From an uncultured Oscillospiraceae bacterium (GTDB taxonomy: Bacteria; Bacillota; Clostridia; Oscillospirales; Oscillospiraceae), in assembly GCA_947629915.1 (NCBI GenBank), contig CANRFN010000007.1:37569-101568 (forward strand): 64,000 nt of DNA, in the 5' to 3' direction. The number at the start of each line of letters is the position of its first letter. Position 1 is the stretch's first letter. Below, piece by piece: positions 18,148 through 26,086 of this stretch. Both the position numbers and the translations under genes were made by a program. The notes under the pieces were generated by a model, which did no database searches, was not told the origin of the DNA, and saw only the letters and a program-made list of their open reading frames with translations.

Positions 18148-18175
18148 CTGCGGGGCTTCCGGAGAAGCCCCGCAG
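18148..18175 (-). terminator. intercistronic hairpin after the LamG lipoprotein gene
   Basis: A perfect 12-base stem, CTGCGGGGCTTC and GAAGCCCCGCAG, around CGGA, without a T tract. It may protect the 3' end of the lipoprotein message or cause partial termination, lowering expression of the enzymes downstream. Confidence 0.6.
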
Positions 18176-18211
18176 GGCTTACCTATCTTCGATCAGATTG
18201 GTTGGCTTGGA

Positions 18212-19921
18212 TTACTCGACGCTGAGGATCTCGGTGTAGCACTTCTCGTTGGTGAGATGTACGTAGCAGGGGGATTCAGCAGTCATGTCAGCGCTGGTAA
18301 TGGTAATGGTCTCGGTGAGCTCAGTGCCATCGGCGCCAACAAGGGTCACGTTGACGGTGATCACGTTGCCAGCACGGTTGAACACTGCGGTGACATCAGC
18401 GTCCACGGCAACTGCCTGGAAGGCAGCCTGATCCGTCCAGGACTTCTCATACGTACCAGTGGTACCCTCTACCGCGCTCCAATAAGCACCATCGATGCCA
18501 TCGATACGGGCGCATGCATACTCGGCATAGCCTTCATAGTTGTCTGCGCTGGCGATCTTGTCAGTGGTGACTGCGGTGTTCGTAAAGGCAAATGTCGTGG
18601 AATCCCATTGATCAATTACGTTGGAGTAGTTGTTGAACTTGATGGTGAGGGTGCCGCCGTCCTTCAGCTCGAAGCCATCAGAGGTGTCGGTCCAGAAACC
18701 GCCGTCACGCGTCACGACACCGAGGGTGTCGATGGCGCTGGCATCGGGAGTGATCTCAGGCAGAGCGACGGGCTCGGGAGTGGCAACTGCTTCTGCGTCA
18801 TCAGTGGGGCCTTCATACTTGGGCTGAGCCTCATACTCAGGAACGGTGCCCTTGGTGTAAAGGGTGGCGACCTGGCCGGCGGTTAGAGCCTCATCATAGA
18901 AGTAGAACTCATCCAGATACTCCTTGGAGTACTGATCCCAGTAGTTGACGCCCAGCAGGCACTCGATGCCCTTAATGCCGTCACGGCTGAAGATCTCGGG
19001 GGCAAGGCCCATCCAGTTGGCGCTGGTGTCGTTGCCGGCATCATCGGTGGTGCCGATGACAGAGGGATCAGCGGTCATGACAGGAATACCATTCACATAG
19101 ACGGTGCAGGAGACGTGCTGGCAGGGACCATTGACGGTGTCGTTATCCATATAGGTCTCGCCAGTGGCGACCAGAGCCACATGGACCCATTCCTTCTTGC
19201 CAAGCAGGCTGGCATTGTTGCCGATCCAGGGCCAGAGTTTCGGGCTTCCGGTGGGCATGGAGTTGCGGTTCCACACAACAGGAGCGCACTCGCCGCCTTC
19301 AACGCTCCAGATATCAGCCTTGGTGAAGTTGATCCAGGCAACCTCGTTCTCCTGATCGTTCATACCCACATTGCGGCCCATCTGTACCAGAGGACCATAC
19401 TGGGAGTAACGGTCTGCGGCATACCAGAAAGCGATGGTGTAGGAGTCATCGGCTGTCTTGGGGAAGTCGGGGATGGACACGCCGTACTTGCCGTCCAGGA
19501 TCAGAGAGTTGCCCACAACGCCGTAGCCGTCGGAGATCATGATCTCATGGGCACTGGGAACCAGAGCATAGGTGGCACCGGTGAGATCGGGATCCAGAGA
19601 GACATCAGCCTGATGAACTGAGCTCAGGCCGGTAGCATCCTCAAAGGAGTTGGCATAGAGGGGCTCATAGGGGATCTCTTCGGGTTCAGCCACAGTAGGA
19701 GCAGCGGGCTCTTCGGTGGGCGCGGCCTCGGGCTCCTCAGTGGGAGCAGCGGGCTCTTCGGTGGCGGGAGCCTCGGTAGCGGGGGCTTCAGTTGCAGGTG
19801 CTTCGGTTGCCGGAGCTTCTGTTGCCGGGGGATTGGTGGGAGTGGTCTCTCCGCCGCCGCCACAGGCGGCGAGGCAGACCACCATGAGGACTGCAAGGAA
19901 CATAGCTAAAAGCCTTTTCAT
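18212..19921 (-). CDS. Surface lipoprotein with LamG-like carbohydrate-binding domain
   Basis: This 569-residue lipoprotein has a lipobox with Cys20 (CLAAC) and a Pro/Thr/Ala/Glu linker to about residue 88, with repeats of the type PATEA, which would hold the rest away from the membrane. A LamG/concanavalin-like beta-sandwich follows (about 90-345), then a second beta-rich domain (about 385-569). No catalytic residues are apparent, so a glycan-holding role is likely. It sits between a solute-binding protein gene and the GH43 enzyme. The C-terminal domain is not one I can name. A GGAGGAGA site precedes the ATG. Confidence 0.75.
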   Translation of the reverse strand: MKRLLAMFLAVLMVVCLAACGGGGETTPTNPPATEAPATEAPATEAPATEAPATEEPAAPTEEPEAAPTEEPAAPTVAEPEEIPYEPLYANSFEDATGLSSVHQADVSLDPDLTGATYALVPSAHEIMISDGYGVVGNSLILDGKYGVSIPDFPKTADDSYTIAFWYAADRYSQYGPLVQMGRNVGMNDQENEVAWINFTKADIWSVEGGECAPVVWNRNSMPTGSPKLWPWIGNNASLLGKKEWVHVALVATGETYMDNDTVNGPCQHVSCTVYVNGIPVMTADPSVIGTTDDAGNDTSANWMGLAPEIFSRDGIKGIECLLGVNYWDQYSKEYLDEFYFYDEALTAGQVATLYTKGTVPEYEAQPKYEGPTDDAEAVATPEPVALPEITPDASAIDTLGVVTRDGGFWTDTSDGFELKDGGTLTIKFNNYSNVIDQWDSTTFAFTNTAVTTDKIASADNYEGYAEYACARIDGIDGAYWSAVEGTTGTYEKSWTDQAAFQAVAVDADVTAVFNRAGNVITVNVTLVGADGTELTETITITSADMTAESPCYVHLTNEKCYTEILSVE

Positions 19922-19955
19922 GTATGTCTCCTCCTATGGAATATCACATTTTTCT

Positions 19956-19981
19956 ATTTGTATCGCTGAAAGCGAACAAAT
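19956..19981 (-). terminator. intercistronic stem-loop after the solute-binding protein
   Basis: Arms ATTTGT and CGCT pair with AGCG and ACAAAT around a small loop. The stem starts directly after the stop codon. Such stem-loops after binding-protein genes usually stabilise the upstream message so that the binding protein exceeds its permeases. Confidence 0.55.
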
Positions 19982-19986
19982 ACCGA

Positions 19987-21642
19987 TCAGGTGGTTGACT
20001 CAAATGTGTCGACGATGTTCTGATAGAACGCGGCCTCGTCATCGCTCATCACTTCGTAGATGGAGCCGGGGCCGAAGTACTCCAGCATAGCCTTGGCGTG
20101 ATAGTAATCAGCCTGACGGGCAGCCTCGTCCTTGTAGTCTGCAGCCTTGCCTTGGCCATTGTCCACGATGGTGTGGATGTTCAGGTTGTTGAAGTAGTTC
20201 ACCAGGAAGTTGTTGTAGCCGGCGATGTTGGTCCAGCCGAAGGAGATGGGCTCCATGCAGGATGCGAAGTAGTCCCGCCACAGCTGCTTGTGCTCGTCGT
20301 CCATATCAGAGCAGTAGACTTTGTCGATGTACTCGTTCCAGATGCCCTCATCCTTGGTGATAGGCACAGGCATAACCTCGAACTTGAGGGGGTTGCCGTT
20401 GGCAGTGGTGTTGGAGGGATCGGCATAGATCTCGCAGCGGGTGTGCCAGCCGTCCACGCCGAAGGCCATGAACTTCAGCAGCTCATAGGCCTCGCGGGGA
20501 TGCTGTGTGCCGGAGCAGACGCCGCCGTAGTCGATGGTGGCGATGGAGTGGTGGGTGCCAGAGGTATCATCCAGAGAGGGAATAACGTAAGGAACGATAT
20601 CCATGTTGGGGTGTGCCTCCAGGAAGGCGGGGGCATTCCAGGAGCTCTGGAAGGTCCAGAAGGCCTCGGTGAACACGGCGACGTGGCCGGTCTCGCCGAA
20701 CCAGGTCTCCCAAGTGCCACACCAGTCCTCGTTTGCCTGGGTCTCACGGTCTGGAGCCACATAGCCGGCAAGTTTCAGATCAGAGAACTGCTGCTCGCCC
20801 ACAGCCCATGCAGACAGGTCGAACTGCTTGCCGTCAAAGCCGAACTCGCCGATGTACTGCTGGCCGGCGGCGATGCCATAGTAGGAGTCCAGACGGTTGT
20901 AGAAACCGAGGCCATAGTACTTGATGCCGTCCACGTCATCGTGGCCGGTGGCGTTCTTGATGATGTCGATCATCTGATCCCAAGTCCAATCCTGGCCGGG
21001 AACCTCCAGGTTCAGGGTCTTCAGGACGTTGCGGTCAATGTAGATGATGCCGGGGAAGAACTTGAAGGGGACCGAGTAGCGGTGATTGCCCTCCAGGTGG
21101 AAGGTACCGAGCTGTGCGTCATTGATGGTGTCCGCCAGGTTCTTGGTGTCCGGGTCAGCATCCCAGTACTGGGCGATGTCCAGCAGCAGGCCGTTGGACA
21201 GGGCGTAGTCGCAGTCGGAATACATCATGACGTCGGGAGCCTGCTTGTTGGTGATCAAAGAGGTCAGGGCGTTGGTGTAATCATCGCCCACGGCGTAGTA
21301 GATCACGTTGACAGTGATGTTCGGATAGATCTCCATGAACCGCTTTGCCAGCAGCTCATCCGTCTCCTTCTGGTCGAAGGTGATGATGCTCAGGGTGATG
21401 TTATCCGTGGTCATGTCTTTCCACTTCTTGTACTTGTAGCCGTTGATGTCGACTTCCTCGTAGTCGCCGTACAGGCCGACTGCGCCGGAGCCGCCTTCAT
21501 CGCCACCGCCTTCACCGGAGTTGTCGTTGTTGGCGGGAGCCTGGGTCTGGGTGCCGCCCGCAGAGTTGCCGCCACCGCCGCAGGCGGTGAGGCACCCGAC
21601 GATCATCAGGCACGCGAGGATGAGAGCAAGTAGTCTTTTCAT
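19987..21642 (-). CDS. ABC sugar-binding lipoprotein (family 1 solute-binding)
   Basis: This 551-residue protein is a type 1 extracellular solute-binding lipoprotein with Cys21 in the lipobox CLTAC. The mature part starts with a Gly/Asn/Glu spacer (to about 55). The binding domain then shows DNITLSIITFDQKETDELLA, the PDVMMYSD strand and VPFKFFPGIIYIDRNVL. Its length exceeds most such proteins (about 430) because of insertions in the C-terminal lobe. The ATG at 21642 is preceded by GGAGG; the frame-upstream ATG at 21654 overlaps that site. It follows two permease genes and probably supplies arabino-oligosaccharides in an AraNPQ-like system. Confidence 0.9.
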   Translation of the reverse strand: MKRLLALILACLMIVGCLTACGGGGNSAGGTQTQAPANNDNSGEGGGDEGGSGAVGLYGDYEEVDINGYKYKKWKDMTTDNITLSIITFDQKETDELLAKRFMEIYPNITVNVIYYAVGDDYTNALTSLITNKQAPDVMMYSDCDYALSNGLLLDIAQYWDADPDTKNLADTINDAQLGTFHLEGNHRYSVPFKFFPGIIYIDRNVLKTLNLEVPGQDWTWDQMIDIIKNATGHDDVDGIKYYGLGFYNRLDSYYGIAAGQQYIGEFGFDGKQFDLSAWAVGEQQFSDLKLAGYVAPDRETQANEDWCGTWETWFGETGHVAVFTEAFWTFQSSWNAPAFLEAHPNMDIVPYVIPSLDDTSGTHHSIATIDYGGVCSGTQHPREAYELLKFMAFGVDGWHTRCEIYADPSNTTANGNPLKFEVMPVPITKDEGIWNEYIDKVYCSDMDDEHKQLWRDYFASCMEPISFGWTNIAGYNNFLVNYFNNLNIHTIVDNGQGKAADYKDEAARQADYYHAKAMLEYFGPGSIYEVMSDDEAAFYQNIVDTFESTT

Positions 21643-21708
21643 AATTGCCTCCATATACGTTTATTTTGAACAGGCCGAAGCCTGTACAAGGCCAGTAGAA
21701 ACGTGCAT

Positions 21709-21745
21709 TCTCGGTTGGGGCGGGCAAACCCGCCCCAACCCGAGA
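21709..21745 (-). terminator. strong hairpin between permease and binding-protein genes
   Basis: A stem of about 16 bases (TCTCGGTTGGGGCGGG with its complement, one bulged C) around a CAAA loop, without a T tract. It splits the permease genes from the binding-protein gene, so it may cause attenuation or mark an RNA processing point. Confidence 0.6.
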
Positions 21746-21754
21746 GAACGGAGA

Positions 21755-22798
21755 TTATTCGCCAGTGATACCGGCACGGTCGATGGACTCCACGAACTGT
21801 TTCTGCAGGATGAGGTAGAGGATCAACAGCGGCAAAATGGATAGCATCGTACCGGACATGTTGATAGACTCGTTCAGACTCGTGGCGCCGCTCACTGCGG
21901 TGGAGGAATAGGTAGAGTAGTTGGTGGCGAAGTTCTGCACCTGGATAACCAGACTGGTCCATGTACTGGATGTGCCGATGCCGTGGACGTAGATATTTGT
22001 GAGATACGACTCGTTCCAGTACCAGACGAAGGAGAACAGGGCCACTGTGACGAAGGCGGGCTTGCCACTGGGAAGGGCTACCTTGTAGAAGGACTCGAAG
22101 TAACCGGCGCCATCGATCTTGGACGCCTCAATCAGCACTTTGGGGATCTGGCGGAAGAACTGCCAGAAGATCAAGATGAAGATCGGGGCGTTAATCCCCT
22201 GCCCCACTATAGCGGGTAAGACGAAGGCCCATAGCGTGTTGAGGATTTTCAGATTGGAGTAAAGGACATAGGTGGGGATCATGGTCACCTGGCTGGGAAG
22301 GATGTAGCTGATGATGATGATGCCCATGCAGATCATCTTGCCGGGGAAATTAAACCGGGCAAGTCCATAGCCGATGATGGAGCAGGAGATCAGGTTGCAG
22401 ATCGTGGGAACGCCTGCGATGATGACGCTCATCACCAGGGACTTCCAGTAGTCCATACTGCCGGCCGCCTGCCTGTAGTTGGAGAAGTTCAGCGAGCTGG
22501 GCAGCCAGTTGATGGAGGAATCCAGCAGATCGTCCAGGGTCATGAAGCTGGTAGAGAGCATGTGGAGAATGGGGTACAGGTAGATAAAGCCGATGCAGAT
22601 CAGCAGGGCGTAGACAATGAACTGCTTCAGGAAGCCCTCTTTGTCCTTTGTGCCCATCAGGAACCGGCGGATCTTGTCCTTGGTCAGATTCTTGTACCAG
22701 GGACTCTTCTGGATGACGTGACGCTCAGTACTCGTCTCTTGTTGTGGTGCGCGAGGTGATCTTTCCTTGTGCCCTCTGATGCTCAATGCGTTTGGCAT
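21755..22798 (-). CDS. Sugar ABC transporter permease, MalG/AraQ type
   Basis: A permease of about 347 residues with six membrane segments and the EAA loop near IEASKIDGAGYFESFYKVALP. The N-terminus is long and polar (about 60 residues before IVYALLICIGFIYLYPIL). The ATG at 22798 has AAAGGAGG ten bases upstream and overlaps the previous permease by 74 bases; the frame is open to 22864, so the start is not certain. It pairs with the preceding permease to form the channel for the 551-residue binding protein. Confidence 0.88.
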   Translation of the reverse strand: MPNALSIRGHKERSPRAPQQETSTERHVIQKSPWYKNLTKDKIRRFLMGTKDKEGFLKQFIVYALLICIGFIYLYPILHMLSTSFMTLDDLLDSSINWLPSSLNFSNYRQAAGSMDYWKSLVMSVIIAGVPTICNLISCSIIGYGLARFNFPGKMICMGIIIISYILPSQVTMIPTYVLYSNLKILNTLWAFVLPAIVGQGINAPIFILIFWQFFRQIPKVLIEASKIDGAGYFESFYKVALPSGKPAFVTVALFSFVWYWNESYLTNIYVHGIGTSSTWTSLVIQVQNFATNYSTYSSTAVSGATSLNESINMSGTMLSILPLLILYLILQKQFVESIDRAGITGE

Positions 22799-23819
22799 TG
22801 CGACGGTTCCTCCTTTCAATCTTCTTACGCTTCCGGACTTCCATCTTCTGCGCCTTCTTGGCACGCTTCACCTGCTTCTCATAGGCGTCCTTACGAGTCA
22901 TGAGGACCAAAGCAAAGAGAGCAACGATGATGATGATAACGCCGGTGTACAGCCAGGCCATGGCGGCGGCATACCCGAAGCCCTTCTCACGGTCGCCAGA
23001 GAACATGGATGTCTGAATCAGAGAGATGATGGGGTTCGTAGAGTTGCTGGAGATAAAAATGATGGTGTAGACGACGTTCAGCAGGATCATGGGCTTGACG
23101 TTCGGCAGTGTAATCTTCCAGAAACACTCCCATCCGGAACCGCCGTCGATCTTGGCCGCTTCGTACATCGACTTGTCGATCTTCTGCAATCCAGAGAGGA
23201 AGATTAAGATCTGCACACCGGAGTACCACAGCGTGGTGATCATGTTGCTGAACAGATCCGAAATCGGGTCAGCCAGCATGGGAGGCAGGAAACTCTGAAT
23301 GGCACCTGTGATGGCGTTCATGTCGATGGCGGAGATGGAGCCGGCGCCCTCTTCGGTGAGCATCGTCAGAATCGGTCCACTGACGATGATCACGGGAAGG
23401 AAGAAGATCATCCGGAAGAATCCCTTTGCCTTGATCTTCATGTTCAGCATCATGGCGATCATCAGAGCGAATACCACGATGATCGGCACAGACAAAACCG
23501 TGCTGGTGATGTAGTCTACCAGTTGGACGATGAAGTCCGGGTCAGACTGCAGGATCTGGGTGAAGTTTCCGAAACCCACTTGCCGGAACATGAGTCCCTG
23601 CGGCAATGTCCGGATATTGTTCACGGAGTACCAGATACTGGTGCCCAGCGGGTAGGCCAGGAAGAACGCCACCCCGATGAACCAGGGGATCATGAAGAAG
23701 AGTCCCATACGGCCGTCCCGCTTTTCCAACTTTCCGGACTTCAGGTGCTTCATGCGCTCTTTCAGCGCCTTCTTTTGCGCTTTCTTTTCAGCCTTGGTCA
23801 GTTCCTTCGTTTCTTCCAT
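22725..23819 (-). CDS. Sugar ABC transporter permease, UgpA/LplB type
   Basis: A permease of about 364 residues with six membrane segments and the EAA loop MYEAAKIDGGSGWECFWKITLP. The first 40 residues are highly charged (KAEKKAQKKALKERMKHL) and so is the C-terminus (KKAQKMEVRKRKKIERRNRR), both cytoplasmic. The ATG at 23819 begins two bases after the DUF5696 stop; a GTG at 23825 would overlap that stop. With the next gene it forms the second permease pair of the locus. Confidence 0.9.
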   Translation of the reverse strand: MEETKELTKAEKKAQKKALKERMKHLKSGKLEKRDGRMGLFFMIPWFIGVAFFLAYPLGTSIWYSVNNIRTLPQGLMFRQVGFGNFTQILQSDPDFIVQLVDYITSTVLSVPIIVVFALMIAMMLNMKIKAKGFFRMIFFLPVIIVSGPILTMLTEEGAGSISAIDMNAITGAIQSFLPPMLADPISDLFSNMITTLWYSGVQILIFLSGLQKIDKSMYEAAKIDGGSGWECFWKITLPNVKPMILLNVVYTIIFISSNSTNPIISLIQTSMFSGDREKGFGYAAAMAWLYTGVIIIIVALFALVLMTRKDAYEKQVKRAKKAQKMEVRKRKKIERRNRRNAKRIEHQRAQGKITSRTTTRDEY

Positions 23820-23821
23820 CG

Positions 23822-26086
23822 TCACTCACCTACCTTATAGGACATGGCATCCACGGTCACGCCGTCTCCGGTGAGGCTGGAGTTGGTGTAATTGACGTAG
23901 ATCCGTACCCCGTTTTCATATGTGACCTTCACCAGGCCGTTGTCGAGGATCTCATGATCGGAGATGGTGGAGGTGCCTACCAGTTCCGCCAGGGCGCGAA
24001 GTTCTCTGTCGTACTGGGCGATTGTGGCGCGATAGTTCTCAATTTCCAGAGAGTAGAGGTTGTTGGAGTTAGTGTAGATCAGCTTGGAGGAGTCCTCTGC
24101 GGTGACATAGAAGGACGGATACATGCCGGATTCCACCATCTTCAGGAAGTTCTCGGTCTTGTTGGCCTCGAAGTTCACGTAGTCGGAATAGGTGGGGACG
24201 ATGCCCTTCAGCACCAGGGACAGGAACGGGACCTCTTCATCCACATAGAGGTAATCAGAGGAGTCCAGCGGCATGTCGAGCATTGCGCTGGCATACTTCC
24301 AAAGGTACTGGTTGGGGGTCTCCAGGATCATGTTCATGCCATTGCTGGTCTCTTCCACAGAGTCCACAAACATGTCCATGGTCTCAGTCCGGGAGTAGTA
24401 ATTGCCCTTAAAGCTGTAGGAGAACAGGTTGTTGGTAATACCATCCAGAGCCATGTTCTTGATGTTGTCCTGCTTCATGGATGCGATCAGCTCTGCCAGT
24501 CCTTCGCCGGCGTTCTTCGGCATCAGATAGTAGAAGCTGTCGTAGACCTGTCCATGCACATCCTTCTCGAAGGTTCTCTTGTTGAGCTTCTTCATGACGT
24601 TGTACGTGCTGGAGTTGGTCTTGGTGTTCACAGAGAGGGCATCGTTGTAGAGGTAGATGGTGTTGCCCTGTTCTGCCTCTTCCAGGATGGCCTTGGTCAG
24701 GTCGCTGGTGCCGCCGATACTGCTGTCTGCCTTGTACTTTGCAATCGGGGTGTCATAGAGGCCGCCGTCCTGCCAGCCGCGGTATACGCTGAGCACATTT
24801 GTCACGCCCTCACGGCGAAGGCTTGCGTAGATGTCCCGAAGCTGCTCCACCGTGGTCATGGGAACTGCGGTGGTGCCCATCAGGAACGCTTCACGCTCGC
24901 TGCCTAGAACATCCACGCGGGTGTTGTAGGACAGGTTCTGCCGGGAGATCAGGCCGTTGTCCAGCAGGTAATTCCGGTATGCCTTTGCCATGCCCATGTA
25001 GTCCGCCTCATCGCCAGAGAGGAGCAGATACCGTACGGTGAGATCGGAGCGGAGCCGTTCCAACTCCACAGTGGGTGTGGTGCTGGCGGTAGCGGAGTTG
25101 GACAGAGGCTGGCTGTACACGTCTCTCTCCAGGAAGCGGGCAAAGCAGCGGTTGTAGTCCACGCGGGCGCCGTTGGGCTGGGCCTCAATGGTGCACCGCT
25201 CATCGCCGCTCTCTACCACTGCGAGATACGCCTGCTGGTCTTCTGTGTGGGCCATACCGAACACAGGAGCAAGGACGGTGTTGGAGTCTACAACGGTGTC
25301 ATAGTCGTCCCAGAGGGTGGATCCGGGAACGAGATCAGTGATGCCAACGTCAGTGCCGTAGATCTGCGTGGTGAAGCCGCTGGCGTAGCGTCCCTCTTTG
25401 TCATCCAGATAGATCAGGGCGCCGTTGCCATCGGGAATCAGCATGTACCCATCCTGTTCATCCAGATAGGTGTAGCCGAAGTACTGGAAGACGCAGAGGG
25501 TGTAAATCCAGACATTTTCGTTTTCTTCCTGAATGCTCTCATCCGGAACCCGGACCACCAGTTGGTCTCCCTCCAGGCTGACTTCTACGCCAAGGGTAAT
25601 CCCGTAGTCAGTGAACGTGACCTCAGCATAGATGCCGTTGTCCGTATACCAGGTGGTGATGGTGTTCTTTGCAGTGTTCAGATTCAGCTTATCGGAAGTC
25701 TTTGTGGTCTTCTCGATGAGGCCCAGGGTGATGCCGCTCTGCATAGCGCCGGTCCAGTCTGCATTGCTCTTGCCGTCATTCTTCTCATCCGAGACGGTAG
25801 ACTCCAGGATGGCGCCGGTCTGCTTGTTCTCCAACTTAATGGAGAAGCGCGGCTCGTAATAGTACAGGATGTAGTTGTCGCTCTCGGCTACCTGGACGTA
25901 GTCGTTCTTGGCATCCACCACGCCTTTTGTGGCAGGCTTGGGCTGGCTGTGTACGTGGTTGCCGCTGACGATCCGTTCCGGCTGGCTACCCAGATAGATG
26001 AAGACACCGGAGATGATCGCTGCGATCAGAACGATGACCAGAATGACAGCCAGAATCTTCACTCTTTTGTGCTTCTTAGAAACCAA
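23822..26086 (-). CDS. Membrane-anchored DUF5696 protein, putative glycoside hydrolase
   Basis: This protein of about 754 residues has one N-terminal membrane helix (KILAVILVIVLIAAIISGVFIYLG) and a large outer part. Residues about 50-330 are beta-rich (YYYEPRFSIKLENKQTGAIL onward). Residues about 370-690 look like an alternating beta/alpha barrel with Asp/Glu at strand ends (VLSVYRGWQDGG, IYLYNDALSV, NMALDGITNN, MNMILETPNQY). It resembles the DUF5696 family, often encoded beside sugar ABC permeases and not biochemically defined. The layout suggests a tethered glycosidase, but this is inference. The TTG at 26086 is chosen because GAGGGGG lies nine bases before it; it overlaps the preceding gene by 11 bases. 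Confidence 0.75.
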   Translation of the reverse strand: MVSKKHKRVKILAVILVIVLIAAIISGVFIYLGSQPERIVSGNHVHSQPKPATKGVVDAKNDYVQVAESDNYILYYYEPRFSIKLENKQTGAILESTVSDEKNDGKSNADWTGAMQSGITLGLIEKTTKTSDKLNLNTAKNTITTWYTDNGIYAEVTFTDYGITLGVEVSLEGDQLVVRVPDESIQEENENVWIYTLCVFQYFGYTYLDEQDGYMLIPDGNGALIYLDDKEGRYASGFTTQIYGTDVGITDLVPGSTLWDDYDTVVDSNTVLAPVFGMAHTEDQQAYLAVVESGDERCTIEAQPNGARVDYNRCFARFLERDVYSQPLSNSATASTTPTVELERLRSDLTVRYLLLSGDEADYMGMAKAYRNYLLDNGLISRQNLSYNTRVDVLGSEREAFLMGTTAVPMTTVEQLRDIYASLRREGVTNVLSVYRGWQDGGLYDTPIAKYKADSSIGGTSDLTKAILEEAEQGNTIYLYNDALSVNTKTNSSTYNVMKKLNKRTFEKDVHGQVYDSFYYLMPKNAGEGLAELIASMKQDNIKNMALDGITNNLFSYSFKGNYYSRTETMDMFVDSVEETSNGMNMILETPNQYLWKYASAMLDMPLDSSDYLYVDEEVPFLSLVLKGIVPTYSDYVNFEANKTENFLKMVESGMYPSFYVTAEDSSKLIYTNSNNLYSLEIENYRATIAQYDRELRALAELVGTSTISDHEILDNGLVKVTYENGVRIYVNYTNSSLTGDGVTVDAMSYKVGE

